The notes: a model not told the origin generated them from the sequence alone. 64,000 nt of DNA from Epithemia pelagica (GCA_946965045.2 OX337232.1:2976001-3040000), one strand, 5' to 3'; shown: positions 1 to 11,162, counted from the first letter of the stretch. Made by a program: numbers and translations.

Positions 1-1
1 T

Positions 2-946
2 CTTACCAAACTAGTATCCGAAAACTTCAAAAAGCTGAGTCCGGAAGAACGCAAAAAATGGGACGATCGCGCCGAAAAAGATAAACAACGGTACAAGACG
101 GAAATGGCTTCGTACGAACCACCAGATGACGGTTCTGATGAAGAGGACGAGGCCCCCAAGAAAAAGGCAAAGAAAGATCCCAATGCACCCAAACGCGGCA
201 AGTCGTCGTATTTCTTTTACATGGATGCAATGCGCGACAAGGTCAAACAGGACAACCCTGAAGCCAGCTTTTCGGAAATTGGCAAACTCCTTGGTGCAGG
301 ATGGAAGAAACTCTCCAGCGATGAAAAGGCAAAGTATGAGAAAATGGCAGAAAAGGACAAGCAACGCTACCAAAAGGAAATGGCAGGATATACGAAACCA
401 GCTTCAGCAAGCCCCAAGAAAAAGGGAGTCCAAAAGAAGCAAAAAGATCCCAATGCTCCCAAACGAGCACAAAACGCTTTTCTGTTCTTCTCACAGGAAA
501 TGCGTCCCAAACTTAAACAAGAAGATCCCAAAATGGCCACAACAGAAGTCGGCAAGAAATTAGGTCAGTTATTCAAGGAACTGTCACCGTCGGCCAAGGA
601 AAAATACGAACGCAAGGCCGCGAAAGACAAGGAACGCTACAAGAGGTAAGTGCTGGGTAGATGGATGCGGTTTTGTGCGTGTGGGAAGGAATGCAATCTT
701 TACTAAAACCTTGATACTCCCTCTTTCTTCAGAGAGTTGGCGGCGTACAACAAATCCAAGTCCAAAGACGATGACGACGACGACGATGATGATGATGATG
801 ACGACGAAGAGGAGGAAGCGACACCACGGAAAACAAAGGGTAAAGCTTCAAAGGCGAAGCAGGAAGAAGACAGCGATGAAAGTGAAAGTTCCTCTGAGGA
901 TGATGACGGTGATAGTGATAGTGATGATGACGACGACGATGACTGA
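2..946 (+). CDS. HMG-box chromatin protein, 5' partial, two exons (2..645, 733..946)
   Basis: The reading frame is open from the left edge, so the start lies outside the window. The visible protein holds the end of one HMG box (about residues 1-36) and two full boxes (about 59-128 and 147-220), the full ones beginning KDPNAPKR as in HMGB/NHP6 proteins. These boxes bind and bend DNA in the nucleus. The exon ends in AAGAG before GTAAGT at 646, and a CAG acceptor ends at 732. Joining them keeps the frame and restores YKRELAAYNKSK, which is why I place an intron of 87 bases there. The second exon is a long Asp/Glu/Ser tail, like the acidic tail of HMGB proteins, and ends at TGA 944-946. Three boxes and an acidic tail make this longer than a typical HMGB protein; more boxes may lie upstream. 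Confidence 0.9.
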
Positions 947-1224
947 GCATATCCCCCGACGCTTCCTTGAATGAGTGTACTGTTGACATTCAGAGGTTGT
1001 TTCATGTATCCAAACAACGGCTTTCACCGAAATCTCCTTGAAAGGAACAACTTATTCAACCACGGTCATTTGGGCGATCACCACTTGAGGCCGTATGCTA
1101 ACATAGATGTAAATCATAGGGACAAAATATACTTGCTCAAAGCATTGAGTGATGTGGCTTAATTAGCGGATCTAGTAGAGTGCATCTAATGAACTTGGGG
1201 AATCAAAGCGAGGAATTGTTGGAT

Positions 1225-2022
1225 CTATTCCTGTTTTCGATATTTGCTGTCGCGCGAGAGAGCGGCCAGAACAGACAGATATTCGTTTTCGGCCAGGTCT
1301 ACCTTGACCATGGACCGATGTCCTTGTTGAATGGCTTTTGCATCTTCCTCAATAGCTTTGAGGTCACTGGAAAGCTCCTCGCTTAAACGACGCTTGCTAC
1401 GTGTCTGAATCAAATCCAGCGCCTTGTCTGGTTTGTCCTGTCGATACACATACATGGCGGCCAAGGAAACGGTTGCCGAATCGTAGTCCGGATCTTGTTC
1501 CAAGGCTTGTTTCCAGAGCGATTCAGCCTGTTCCTCCGCACGCTGTTTTTCACGTTGCAGAGCATATGATTTTCGTCTGGATGCTTGTTGAGATTTTTGT
1601 TTCGATGGCTTTCTGGTTGTTATATGGGATGCTTGCGTTGAGGCATTCTTGACATCTCGCTTGGACTCATGCTTGTGCTGTGGTTTGCTGTCAGGTTCTT
1701 CGGGTATGACTGGAAGGTTCCTTCGACTAGTGTGTTGGAGAGCCTGTAATCCTTGCTTGTGCAACTCAACAGCCGAATACGGGCACAACCAGCGATAGAT
1801 CTTGTGACCAATATAGGCCAAAAGCGCAGCCATGATGAGAAAAATAAAAATGGGAACAACAACGTCCCGAAAGAACCATTGTAATGTGACTTTCCATGCG
1901 CCCGATTCCACATATTCGCGAAGGGAATTGGAAATATCTTTCAAGGCCAGAATCATACCGGATCCTCGTGGTAAGGGTCGTTTGGAACACAAGGGTTGGG
2001 AATACGCAGCGTGTGGTCCACT

Positions 2023-2056
<34 letters not shown>

Positions 2057-2223
2057 GGTCCACCCAAGAAGGACGAAAAGACACCCTCTGGTGGTAGAGC
2101 CTCGTCATGGAAATTCATCATGGCGTTGGGTTTGACCTTTTCCATTCGATTCATCATTCCCCAAAACATGAATCCTTTTCGGACCACATTTTCGTTAGTG
2201 TCACAGCTGTTGTCGCCTCTCAT
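1225..2223 (-). CDS. Single-pass membrane protein with C-terminal TPR-like helices
   Basis: The 332-residue ORF starts at an ATG (CAT at 2221-2223). A threonine run occupies residues 57-66, a hydrophobic helix lies at 121-140 (VVVPIFIFLIMAALLAYIGH), followed by a basic, Lys/Arg/Ser/Gln-rich stretch. About residues 225-275 read as a TPR-like helix pair (ESLWKQALEQDPDYDSA). There is no clear signal peptide, so the hydrophobic helix is probably a membrane anchor with the TPR segment on one face as a protein-binding surface. I do not recognise the family. The Thr run is a simple repeat (GTC/GAC) and may vary in length. It is divergent from the small gene at 2579, with a 355-base shared upstream region. 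Confidence 0.65.
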
Positions 2224-2578
2224 GCCTTGTCGTGGTCAGGAGTTTGAAACTATGAATGAAAATATGTCGTCTCTTTCGTGTGCTACCAAACAACCACGAG
2301 GACTGTTTGGATGTAGCGAATCAATGAAGCAGATCGCTGGTTCATTCCCAGATTTTTGTGGCGCCTACGGGCCATGTCGGAGCGCATGCAAGGGGAGAAG
2401 ACGGACGGTCTGTCATGCGATACTATATGGATTGGTGTACTTGTCGTGGCTTCGCGTGGAATCTGACCGGGCTGGCGCGAGCGCATCGCCAGGTTTGGGG
2501 GCAAGCCCCCCCCACGACCAGAAAGCTCTTGCTATTTTGGGTCTCGCATCCTTCCCCGGAACAAGACACTACACGACC
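2224..2578. other. Divergent intergenic region
   Basis: This is the shared upstream region of the minus-strand TPR gene and the plus-strand gene at 2579. A G-rich/C-rich hairpin-like stretch (GGGGGCAAGCCCCC) lies near 2500-2515. A plus-strand frame is open through this region, but I see no sign that it is coded. Confidence 0.4.
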
Positions 2579-2974
2579 ATGACGAAAAAGAAAGGTGGTG
2601 GAGGAGTAATGTCCGATGAAGACATCTGTCGATGGACGTCCAGTCTACCGGATTCTGTCTTGTTGAAAGCCTTTGACAAACCCTTGGAAGAACAGCTCTC
2701 TAGTCTCTCAGTGGTGGAGAAGACGGGGTTGCGTGTTTGGTGGTTCAACCCCAATCAATGGCCGAGTTTGGACCGCCTCACCAAGCTCAAGTTTATTCGA
2801 TTCTTGTTGGAACACGCGTCGACGCAGCATCAAATTGCCGAAAAATTCCGAGCAACCGTCGTGGAAGTGGGCAAAACCTTGTGTGGGTACAATGCTGTCA
2901 AGGGCGCCTGTACCGCGGGGTGGGGTGGATTCTTTCATCATGGCAACAAAGCCACCACGGCCAATCACACGTGA
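2579..2974 (+). CDS. Small protein of unknown function (131 aa)
   Basis: I place the start at the ATG in ACGACCATGACG. An in-frame open stretch continues far upstream, but that part is antisense to the TPR gene and has a low-complexity, non-protein-like composition. The predicted protein starts MTKKKGGGG, then has Trp-rich helices (ICRWTSSLPDSVLLKAF; GLRVWWFNPNQWPSLDRL) and a Gly/His-rich end (WGGFFHHGN). It looks like a small soluble protein with amphipathic helices. No domain is recognised. An in-frame ATG nine codons on is an alternative start. Confidence 0.5.
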   Translation: MTKKKGGGGVMSDEDICRWTSSLPDSVLLKAFDKPLEEQLSSLSVVEKTGLRVWWFNPNQWPSLDRLTKLKFIRFLLEHASTQHQIAEKFRATVVEVGKTLCGYNAVKGACTAGWGGFFHHGNKATTANHT

Positions 2975-3549
2975 AGAACAAACTTCTCAACCTCATTGGA
3001 AAGACTGGAGTGAGAACGGAATCTCATGGAATTGAATGTGACATGCTCACTCGGACAGCAAGCCGTAGTCGTGAAACGTACCACTGTCAGCCACTCATCA
3101 AGACTTTGTGTTTGGACACATTCGGGGTCCAGACATTGCAGTTCTTCAGCATAATCGTTTCTTCTTTATACAGGTTTAATTTATGCCATTTAGCTTTACC
3201 GAAGTCTTTCTCATTGTCTTGGTTTTGTCAGCGAGTCCACTGTCTGTGCTTTCCAAATGTGAACAACAATATACTCCTAGAGGATCATCCATAGCAACCC
3301 CATCGTGGTAGTAGAGGTAGCGAGAATACAAGATCACGACCATCTGCACGCCTGCGATGCTTCTTTTGGTCTTGATATGGTCTTGTCAGAGCACACGTTC
3401 GGCCATGTCACAAACGCAATTGTGACGATCGATGAATTCGTCGCTTGACATCATGGAGACATGGAACTTTTGGAACATCATGAGAAAGACACAAAACCAA
3501 GAAGCCGAACCTTTTCGACATTTGACAACAACTCTCAAACGTCGAAACA
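2975..3549. other. Intergenic, no feature seen
   Basis: It contains only short chance frames. It should hold the 3' UTR of the small gene and the promoter of the 1172-residue gene. Confidence 0.4.
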
Positions 3550-6500
3550 ATGAACATGACAGCCAAAAAGCGACGAATCTCCTCTGCTTTGGAACATTGG
3601 AGGCCATCGACCAAGCTCTCCAACCTTCTACTGACCCTATGTCTCTTGCAAAAGGCCGGTGATTCCTTTTGTCCTCCACCATGTCCACGACAGGCACCAA
3701 GTTTCCAGTTCAGTCCCCAGCCGACAGAACTACCACGTTCAAGACACGGTGGAAGACTCTGGAACGCCTTTGCGACTCGGGAACAAACAACAACGCCGCC
3801 AGTTGGCACAGAGACGCGCGAATCGTCGTCGTCATCGTCTTTTCCCGAGGACAATTCTGCTCGACCCGAGGAGACCTTGTACCGAATTGATGCAGCCAGT
3901 AAAGCGTTGGAGGGTCAACTGATACAGTTGCAGACTCTCTCGGATAAGTTTGAACAATTTTTGATGCGACGGCAAGCCGAAGACTTGGCTGGAAAGGTCT
4001 CGTATGCCAGCGACAAGGAGCTCCAAGAGGCCGAACATCAAACAGCCATGTTTGTCCAACGAATGGAGAACGTCCAAAAGGAATTAGGGAGTATCAAACG
4101 TCAGTTACAGGAAAAACAGGACGAAAAGGAGCGTTTGTTGGCAGAGATTGCCCATCAGAAAACGCACATGGCAAATGAGAGACAACAGAGCCATGTACAA
4201 GACCAAAGTTGGTTGGAACATGCGAGTATGAATGTTGACGTTCAATCTCAACCAATCCAACAACCAATCCAAAATCCGATACAGCACCCAATCCAACAAC
4301 AAGAACAGCCAAGAGATCAAACAATACAAGAACCAGTACAGCAACTAGTACAAAATCCGATGCAGCAACCAATCCAACAACCAGAACAGCCAAGACAGCA
4401 ACCAATACAGCAAGTAGTACCAATTCCGATACAGCAACCAATCCAACAACCAGAACAGCCAAGACAGCAGCCAATACAACAACTAGTACAAAATCCGATA
4501 CAGCAGGCAGTACAGCAACCAATCCAACAACCAGAACTTTCAAGACAGCAACCAAAACAACAACTGGTGCAACAACCAGTACAACAAAGACAAGAGACAT
4601 TACAACCATTCTCATCCCTGACCGACTTGATGACACCCATGCCATACCTGATGAAGATTGCCGATAAAATTTCCGAAAGTAGTAGCCTTGGCGTACAACA
4701 ACTACTACAAAGTCCGATGCAGCAGGCAGTACAGCAACCAAGCCAACAACCAGAGCATTCAAGACAGGAACCAAAACAACAACTGGTGCAACAACCAGTA
4801 CAGCAAAGACAACAGAAGTCACAACCATTCTCATCCCTGACCGACTTGATGACACCCAAGCCATACCTGATGAATATTGCCAATAAAATTTCCGAAAGTA
4901 GTAGCATGGCCGGGCAACTCTTTGGAATAGTCAAGGAAGCCGCTGCTAATACTCAGTGGCCATCGGAATTCAATGCAGGTGATCAAACGACCGTGGCAAC
5001 AGAACAAAACGAGCCAAAAGATTCGGTCCAACGTCCCACAAAGGAGGTGGGTCAAATATTGGGAATCGTCAAGGATGCCGTTGCTACGAAATGGCCACCA
5101 GAATTTAAACCAGGAGATCAGCTGGCAGCAGCGAAACCGAAAGAGCCAAAGGATCCGGTCCATCCTCAAATGAAAGAAGTGGGCAAAGCATTGGGAATCT
5201 TCAAGAATGCCGATGCTGCCAAATGGCCATCTAAATTCATTCCACGAGATCGACCAACAACGAAAGAACCAAATGATCCGGTCCATTCTCAAATGAAAGA
5301 AGTGGGCAAAGCATTGGGAATCTTCAAGGATGCCGTTGCTACCAAGTGGCCCCTAGAATTCATTTCACGCGATAGACCAACAACGGCGAAGCAGGACGAG
5401 GCAAATTATCAGGTCCATCCTCAAATGAAGGAAGAGGGTCATGTATTGGGAATCTTCAATGATGCCGTTGCTACCAAGTGGCCCTCGGAGTTCAATGTAG
5501 GAGATCGGCCGGCAACGGCGAAACAGGACGAGGTAAAGGACTTGGTCCCACGTCCAATAAATGAAGTGGGTAAAGTATTGGGAATGGTCAAGGATGCCGT
5601 TGCTACCAAGTGGCCACCAGAATTCAATGTAGGAGATCAAACGATTGTGGCAACAGAACAAAACGAGCCTAAAGATTCGGTCCAACATCCCATAAAAGAG
5701 GTGGGTCAAATATTGGGAATCGTCAAGGATGCCGTTGCTATTACCCAGTGGCCATCAGAATTCAATCCAGGGGATCGACCGGTAGTAATAGCGGAACAAG
5801 AGCCAACGGATTTGGTCCCACCTCCAATAAAGGAAGTGGGCAAAGTATTGGGAGTCGTCAAGGATGCCGTTGCTACCAAGTGGCCCTCAGAATTCATTCC
5901 ACGAGATCGACCGAGACAAACAGCGAGACAAGATGAGCCACAGGATGAGCCAAAGGACTCGGTCGAACCTCCAATAAAGGAAGTGGGAACAGTATTGGGA
6001 ATCGTCAAGGAAGCAGTTGCTACCAAATGGCCATCGGAATTCAACCTAGGGGATCGACCGGTAGAAACAGCGAAACAGGAGCCAACGGATTCGGTTCAAC
6101 CTCAAATAAAGGAGAATCCAGTTGCTTACAAATGGCCATCGGAATTCAGTCTTCGAGATCGCTCTAAAGTGAACCGGAAGAAGGAGTCCAAGGCTCCGGC
6201 CAAAGTCCAGTCACTACGAAAGTTGGCGTGGCAAAAAACCTTTGAGATCATGCCGAATGTGTGTTACCGGAAATCACTCGTGTCTTTGCCAAAGCATATT
6301 ATCTTTCGAAAGAAGCTTTTCTTACACAAGAATCTACCCTCACCCATTGTTGTCCCATTGTCTTCTGTATTGGAAGAACGAGTTCGCCAAGAACGAATGC
6401 CGCTCTCCACAACCAATGCTCAGACCCCAACATTCTTTTGGTACATTCCCATGAAAGCATCAGCTGCAGCTCGCCGTCACCTCACAGAGATCACATTGTC

Positions 6501-7068
6501 CTTGTCGATCAAGAGGAGCTGTCCGTTTTACTTTCCACAACCACTGACGGCTCTACATCGTGGTATTGAGTGGGCGCAATGGTGGTGGCTGCCTCGGACG
6601 TCGTGGCCACAACTGTTGGAGGTGGATTCATGTGTCGGCCAATTTTTGCGGGTCTTGGACCATGACCGACTGAAATTTTTAAAATCTCACAACAACAACA
6701 TCGATGACGACGAACAGGAGACATCTAATCCATGGGACCAAATGGAGATATGGACCTTAAAGGACATACCGGACAATGCATCGATTTTATCTGTGGCCGA
6801 TAATGCTCGAAGGGCTTGGAATTGGGCTCAATGGCAGGGCTATACCACCTTGTCCTTTCTCGATCCGTTGCAAGGAGCACAGTCCTATTTTGTGGTACCT
6901 CCCGTCAAAAAACAACGACATCTGTGGATTCTTACCCAAGACACTTTCCGTAATAAACAAAGGTACGAGAGGTCAGAGATATTGCCGTGGACCTGGGATG
7001 AGCTACAGCGAGAGACTACTAGTGCGTCGGAGGAGACAAACACGGTGGAACTGGAGGTGATTTCATAA
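3550..7068 (+). CDS. 1172-aa repeat protein with presequence-like N-terminus
   Basis: The start is ATG 3550. Residues about 20-40 form a hydrophobic segment (LSNLLLTLCLLQKAG) followed by DSFCPPP. This resembles a signal peptide with Phe just after the cleavage site, as in diatom plastid presequences; plastid targeting is inference. Residues about 115-220 are a charged coiled coil. Residues about 230-430 are a Gln/Pro repeat (IQQPIQQPEQPRQQ) interrupted by two copies of a block containing SSLTDLMTP. Residues about 450-870 hold roughly ten copies of a 35-43 residue unit with the core KEVG..LGI.KDAVATKWP.EF followed by GDRP or PRDRP. The last 300 residues are non-repetitive and Trp-rich (WAQWWWLPRTSWPQLL). 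The gene has no intron and ends TAA. I do not recognise the family. The units are similar enough at DNA level to suggest recent expansion or gene conversion. Confidence 0.75.
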   Translation: MNMTAKKRRISSALEHWRPSTKLSNLLLTLCLLQKAGDSFCPPPCPRQAPSFQFSPQPTELPRSRHGGRLWNAFATREQTTTPPVGTETRESSSSSSFPEDNSARPEETLYRIDAASKALEGQLIQLQTLSDKFEQFLMRRQAEDLAGKVSYASDKELQEAEHQTAMFVQRMENVQKELGSIKRQLQEKQDEKERLLAEIAHQKTHMANERQQSHVQDQSWLEHASMNVDVQSQPIQQPIQNPIQHPIQQQEQPRDQTIQEPVQQLVQNPMQQPIQQPEQPRQQPIQQVVPIPIQQPIQQPEQPRQQPIQQLVQNPIQQAVQQPIQQPELSRQQPKQQLVQQPVQQRQETLQPFSSLTDLMTPMPYLMKIADKISESSSLGVQQLLQSPMQQAVQQPSQQPEHSRQEPKQQLVQQPVQQRQQKSQPFSSLTDLMTPKPYLMNIANKISESSSMAGQLFGIVKEAAANTQWPSEFNAGDQTTVATEQNEPKDSVQRPTKEVGQILGIVKDAVATKWPPEFKPGDQLAAAKPKEPKDPVHPQMKEVGKALGIFKNADAAKWPSKFIPRDRPTTKEPNDPVHSQMKEVGKALGIFKDAVATKWPLEFISRDRPTTAKQDEANYQVHPQMKEEGHVLGIFNDAVATKWPSEFNVGDRPATAKQDEVKDLVPRPINEVGKVLGMVKDAVATKWPPEFNVGDQTIVATEQNEPKDSVQHPIKEVGQILGIVKDAVAITQWPSEFNPGDRPVVIAEQEPTDLVPPPIKEVGKVLGVVKDAVATKWPSEFIPRDRPRQTARQDEPQDEPKDSVEPPIKEVGTVLGIVKEAVATKWPSEFNLGDRPVETAKQEPTDSVQPQIKENPVAYKWPSEFSLRDRSKVNRKKESKAPAKVQSLRKLAWQKTFEIMPNVCYRKSLVSLPKHIIFRKKLFLHKNLPSPIVVPLSSVLEERVRQERMPLSTTNAQTPTFFWYIPMKASAAARRHLTEITLSLSIKRSCPFYFPQPLTALHRGIEWAQWWWLPRTSWPQLLEVDSCVGQFLRVLDHDRLKFLKSHNNNIDDDEQETSNPWDQMEIWTLKDIPDNASILSVADNARRAWNWAQWQGYTTLSFLDPLQGAQSYFVVPPVKKQRHLWILTQDTFRNKQRYERSEILPWTWDELQRETTSASEETNTVELEVIS
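4900..6165 (+). repeat. Coding tandem repeat, about 110-130 bp unit, about ten copies
   Basis: Within the 1172-residue gene, the string GTCAAGGATGCCGTTGCTAC and close variants recur at intervals of about 110-130 bases, followed by a conserved TGGCCATCGGAATTC-like block. Units differ in length by multiples of three, so the frame is kept. Confidence 0.8.
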
Positions 7069-7079
7069 ATGTCGTTGGT

Positions 7080-7158
7080 ATGAGAGGGTAGAGATCTTGT
7101 CATGGACGGGGAGCGAGCGGCCGCAGGATACAAATACGGTAGGACTCGATGTGATTTC
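7080..7158 (+). repeat. Diverged copy of the 3' end of the upstream gene
   Basis: The segment from GAGAGGGTAGAGATCTTG to GTGATTTCATAG aligns with the last 100 bases of the 1172-residue gene (6967-7066: GAGAGGTCAGAGATATTG to GTGATTTCATAA). It looks like a short tandem duplication of the gene tail that has since diverged and lost some internal bases. Confidence 0.55.
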
Positions 7159-10100
7159 ATAGTGTCATGGGGAATCGCCCTTCTTCCCAGTGACTGATGG
7201 CCAAACCAACGATTATCATGCTGCAATGATAGTTGATATGGATGTAACGATTGCTTGGAGCAGTCGTCACATAACATTGTATTCTTCATGGCAAGCTTTG
7301 TTCATTCGTTTTACAGGACACAACAACGAGAGGGTGACCATGAGTCGATACACTGTAGGTGTCTCTGTAACAAAAGCGATTCATAAATGTATATGCACAC
7401 CGTAGAGTTGACTATTTCCTTAGCTTAGTTAGCACATTCAGGGAACATTGTGGCAAGGAGCTCACTCAACTGAACTAGGTACCGGTTGATCTTCAGGTGA
7501 CTGCTTCACTAGGGCTTACCGTTCTCCCGTGTCATTGTCTTTCGCTGTGGATATTGCAAGTATTCTCTACATGCGACATTTTCTGCAGTAAATCTAGCGT
7601 CACCCTGAATCGTTTGGTTTGGTAAAAGGTAGGAGCTCAGCATGTCCAATGGATGATGTTGTTCTTCAATCGATGCAGCACTGCGTCGTCCATGATCTTT
7701 GCCTGGCAAAGACAGCCTCGTTTGACAAGATAATCGATGACAAAGTACGTCACCATGAGCTCCTTCAGACGCGCTGTCGTTGCACGATCGACACACACAG
7801 CAACGCATCATCCATATGATCTTACATCTTACTCCCTGTCACATACAACAAGATGACGCTCTTTCGATGGGGGAATGACGCACCCAATGCCGACTTGGAT
7901 CAACTTTTAGTGTTGTTTTTGAGAATGGGGACGAGGGAGGCAAGATTCGGTGAAAGCAACGCATCGTCATCGACTTTTTGTGCCTTTGCGAGAGATAGCT
8001 GTCAAATACAATACAATGATTGACGGTGTTCGTGGCAGTTCGTGGATGGGAACTGCGTCACGATAAAATCGTCGAACAAAATGCCGTTCGACGTTGGCGA
8101 AGATGCACCGCATCATTCATCCAGAGCAGCTGACACATACAGCTGGAGGATGCTTCTTCCGTGGTGGAGCGGCAAAGGAGCCCGATCAACTTTTGGTGGT
8201 GATTTGTGAAAATGGGGACTAGAAGGAAAGGCACGATTCGATCCCCCTGGAAAGAGGATACACTGGATACTCACTGCTGCTGGAGCATGGGGCACCAGCG
8301 TCCCGAGGAGATGCGAATTTATGTTCCCAACAATGATAGTGTTCTAGTTCTAGAGGAGTAAAATAGATGTGGCTCGCAATGATTCTTCGATCGACGGTTC
8401 CGATTCCCGCCCGGCGCCGCCGCCCCCCACGACCGCTCTTTTTCATATTATTCTTATTTGTCTACAATAGCCTGACTCATAGTGTGTATTATTATGTCGA
8501 TCGGACAACTTCCTCCTCGGACCACATTTTGATATAATATGCGAAATCCGAATAGACGATTGACAATGGGATTGAGCAGACAAAAAGCGAATTGCCAGTA
8601 GGCAGTAGGATCCAGTTTCCAGTGTGGGTGAAGTTGACGGTTATGATGATATTGGTAGTAACATCATTCAGCGAATTGGTATGTAGAGTATAGGTAATTA
8701 GTATTCGTAATTCGTCGATCTGGGATTGGGGCTGGTTGCTGGTGATCTGAGATCGACATATCGTTAGACATTATCAATATCTTTGTGCTTTCGGATCTCT
8801 TGTTGATGAGCTTTTGATCGGAAATCGGAAAGCAGAAAGCACAACAAACAACAATAACATGCCGAAGTTAGTACAGCAGTGACATGTTTTTGCTTGTGAA
8901 TTATGTGTCTCTAATCATTGATTCTTTACCAATTACCAATACGTCGAGGATTGACAGAATGAAATCAATGATAGCGACGATGTCTCGTAAAAACGGCTTG
9001 AAATTGAGTGGTGGACTCTCAATATGGAAGAGACAGGACAGATATTTTCATTGATCCCTGCACAAATCCATCATTCTTTCTGTGAAACCGAGACCGATTT
9101 GCAAGGATAAGCAGAATGAATCCTCACGTTCTCCATGCGTGCAATACACATGTAAAGGATGAAAAATGAACCGTGCGCTGTCGGTGTCTGGCACTCGAGA
9201 TACATCAGTGTTCGTATCAAGTACTCGCTTCTGTTCATCGATGCTCTCGGTGTTTGTAATCGGAATCCCCCAAAATCAAAACTGGACAACTCATAAAATT
9301 TACTTATTCGTCTAAGTACTCATACCAAGTCATTTAAGCAAATCCGAGCTTCTTTGAGGGCTTTAACAATGTTGTAAGAATCTCCTTAGAAGGCTATTAT
9401 GTTTCAAACGTTGGAGGCGATGCGCATTTCGCTAATTTCTGGTAGGACGTGAGATGCTATCATATTTTTACTATTGCTCATTGGTATCTCTGGTGGCAGG
9501 CTTAATTATTTTGAAATGTGGGTCTAAGTATTCTTTCTGAATGGTAACGGAGGGCAATTACAGTACAAGTATTAAGCTCATCTTCTCCAAAACCGACTCC
9601 TCGATCCGTCCTCACAAAACGTTTTCACGTTGTTCTCTCCAGTTTTTCACCGATGGACAACTCGAAGCGTAAAACAAACATGTGTAAGACATGAAGCACA
9701 TGATCCCCCAGCTCATCTTGTTTAAGCTCACTGCGACCAGAACAACCTCTTGTAATCCGCTCGAACTTTATTGATGGGCCTTGTACTCTGAATGGCTGGC
9801 CCTGCTGACAATCGCAGCGCCCAGAAACATGTGTAAGACACAACACACATGAATGGACCAAGACACTTGAGTTTGTTCCGGAAGATGTAGCGTCCCGTAA
9901 AGACGAGAATTCTCAGGAGTGGAAAGCCTGAAGCCTGAATGGACAGTTTTGTTCGGAAGATTCGTTCTATGATTTTACTCCGTTATAACAGATAACAGAT
10001 ATCAGTACTACTTTATCCGCAACCCACAACAAGCGCCCACGTTCCCGTTGGTGTTCCTATAGTGTACCATGATTGTAGAGCTAGTTAGGCCTTACTACCT

Positions 10101-10172
10101 CGTTGAGAACCACCTGTCGGATGAGATCAGAGACTTCCAGATTGTTTGTCTTTTGTCATTTTCAAAGAAACC
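7159..10172. other. Three-kilobase gene-poor region with an internal imperfect duplication
   Basis: No convincing coding frame is visible. About 7800-7955 and 8105-8245 are diverged direct copies: both contain GATCAACTTTT, a GTG/GTT run, GAGAATGGGGAC or GAAAATGGGGAC, and an AAGATTCG or ACGATTCG end. A second weak pair sits at about 9677 and 9826 (AAACATGTGTAAGACA followed by CACATGA). These may be remnants of short mobile elements; I cannot assign a family. Confidence 0.4.
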
Positions 10173-11162
10173 ATGACTTGGGAAGGCGCAAACCAGTTTA
10201 AGTATGAGGGCTGGGATGTTCACGAAGACGACCACACGAAGACTTGCAAGGCCACGAAAAGTCTGATTGGTCGAGAGGAACCTCTTGAGCTAAGTTTGGA
10301 GGTATGCCATGGACCGATTGCGTACCAAGGCTCTTGGCCAAGAGAGGTCCCCAGTACATGGCCCAAAACCATTCTGACCGGCTCGTGCATCTACTCAGAC
10401 TGCTGGAAGGTACAGTTTGCTTCCCACAGTCCCAAGCAAGCACCTCCAAGAGCATTAATTCTGGGATTGGAACGTGATCGGGAAAAGATTCGAAAGTACC
10501 TGGAACGAGGCCGAGCAATCGTCCATGTTGATGTCCCAACCAAGCTTTGCGGGTATCAAGAAAAACTGTTGGCTTGGCAAGTAGCCTCAGTTGCGGAAAT
10601 GCCCAACGTTGAAACTGTTCGATACCATTTGCCGGTTTCGGTGTATCATTCCTTCATTGATGATTTTGAGAAAGCTTCGTCCAAGCAGCTACACTTTATG
10701 CACCTGATGCTAGATGACTACGCTGACATGTACAAGCAACGTGTAGGTGAAGAATTTGCTGCAATTGGACAGAATGTCACATTCTATGACCCTACGCACG
10801 ACCAAGATGGTAATGTCCTTGATGCCCATGGCGCGGACCAAGCTCCTTATTTGGAAGCGGTGAACGAAGACCATGTCATGGGGTTGGAGGACCTAGCCCA
10901 GCTATCTATATCTGCTATCGTTGCCGAGAAAACGGGCATCACGATTCCATGCCGTGTCGGTGTACTTGGGTTGCCCCACCCAATCAAAACCTGTGCGGGC
11001 GCTTTTTGTAGCTGCCAAAGCTTTTCGGGGAACGATTCGAACCTTGCGTGTGTTCCTTGCCAGCCTATGGAACATGCGGGTTCGCCATCAGAGCCAACAT
11101 CGCTCAACGATAAGGTGGAGAGGATTTCCATTATTGGAAATGTCGGAATTAAGGGATATTGA
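10173..11162 (+). CDS. Unrecognised 329-aa protein
   Basis: I start at ATG 10173 (MTWEGANQFKY); the longer frame upstream begins only at a TTG. The protein is mixed alpha/beta in composition, with segments such as RALILGLERDREKIRKYL and GRAIVHVDVPTKL that read as a strand-helix-strand core. A Cys-rich patch near the C-terminus (CAGAFCSCQSF, then CVPCQP) could bind metal. There is no signal peptide or membrane helix. The gene stands alone between two gene-poor stretches. No family is recognised. Confidence 0.6.
   Translation: MTWEGANQFKYEGWDVHEDDHTKTCKATKSLIGREEPLELSLEVCHGPIAYQGSWPREVPSTWPKTILTGSCIYSDCWKVQFASHSPKQAPPRALILGLERDREKIRKYLERGRAIVHVDVPTKLCGYQEKLLAWQVASVAEMPNVETVRYHLPVSVYHSFIDDFEKASSKQLHFMHLMLDDYADMYKQRVGEEFAAIGQNVTFYDPTHDQDGNVLDAHGADQAPYLEAVNEDHVMGLEDLAQLSISAIVAEKTGITIPCRVGVLGLPHPIKTCAGAFCSCQSFSGNDSNLACVPCQPMEHAGSPSEPTSLNDKVERISIIGNVGIKGY

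Noticed and set aside
703-1017. Minus-strand poly-Ser frame
   Set aside because: It is the antisense of the acidic tail of the HMG-box gene.
1832-2578. Long plus-strand open frame leading into the small gene at 2579
   Set aside because: It is antisense to the TPR/membrane gene, has a Val run from the antisense of the Thr repeat and poor protein character; only the part from 2579 is kept.
4094-4934. Minus-strand frames rich in Val/Leu or Cys/Gly over the Gln/Pro repeat
   Set aside because: They are antisense shadows of the repeat region of the 1172-residue gene.
10173-11162. Cyclodipeptide-synthase-like protein
   Set aside because: A loose similarity of strand/helix order only; the expected nucleophile and Tyr motifs could not be found.
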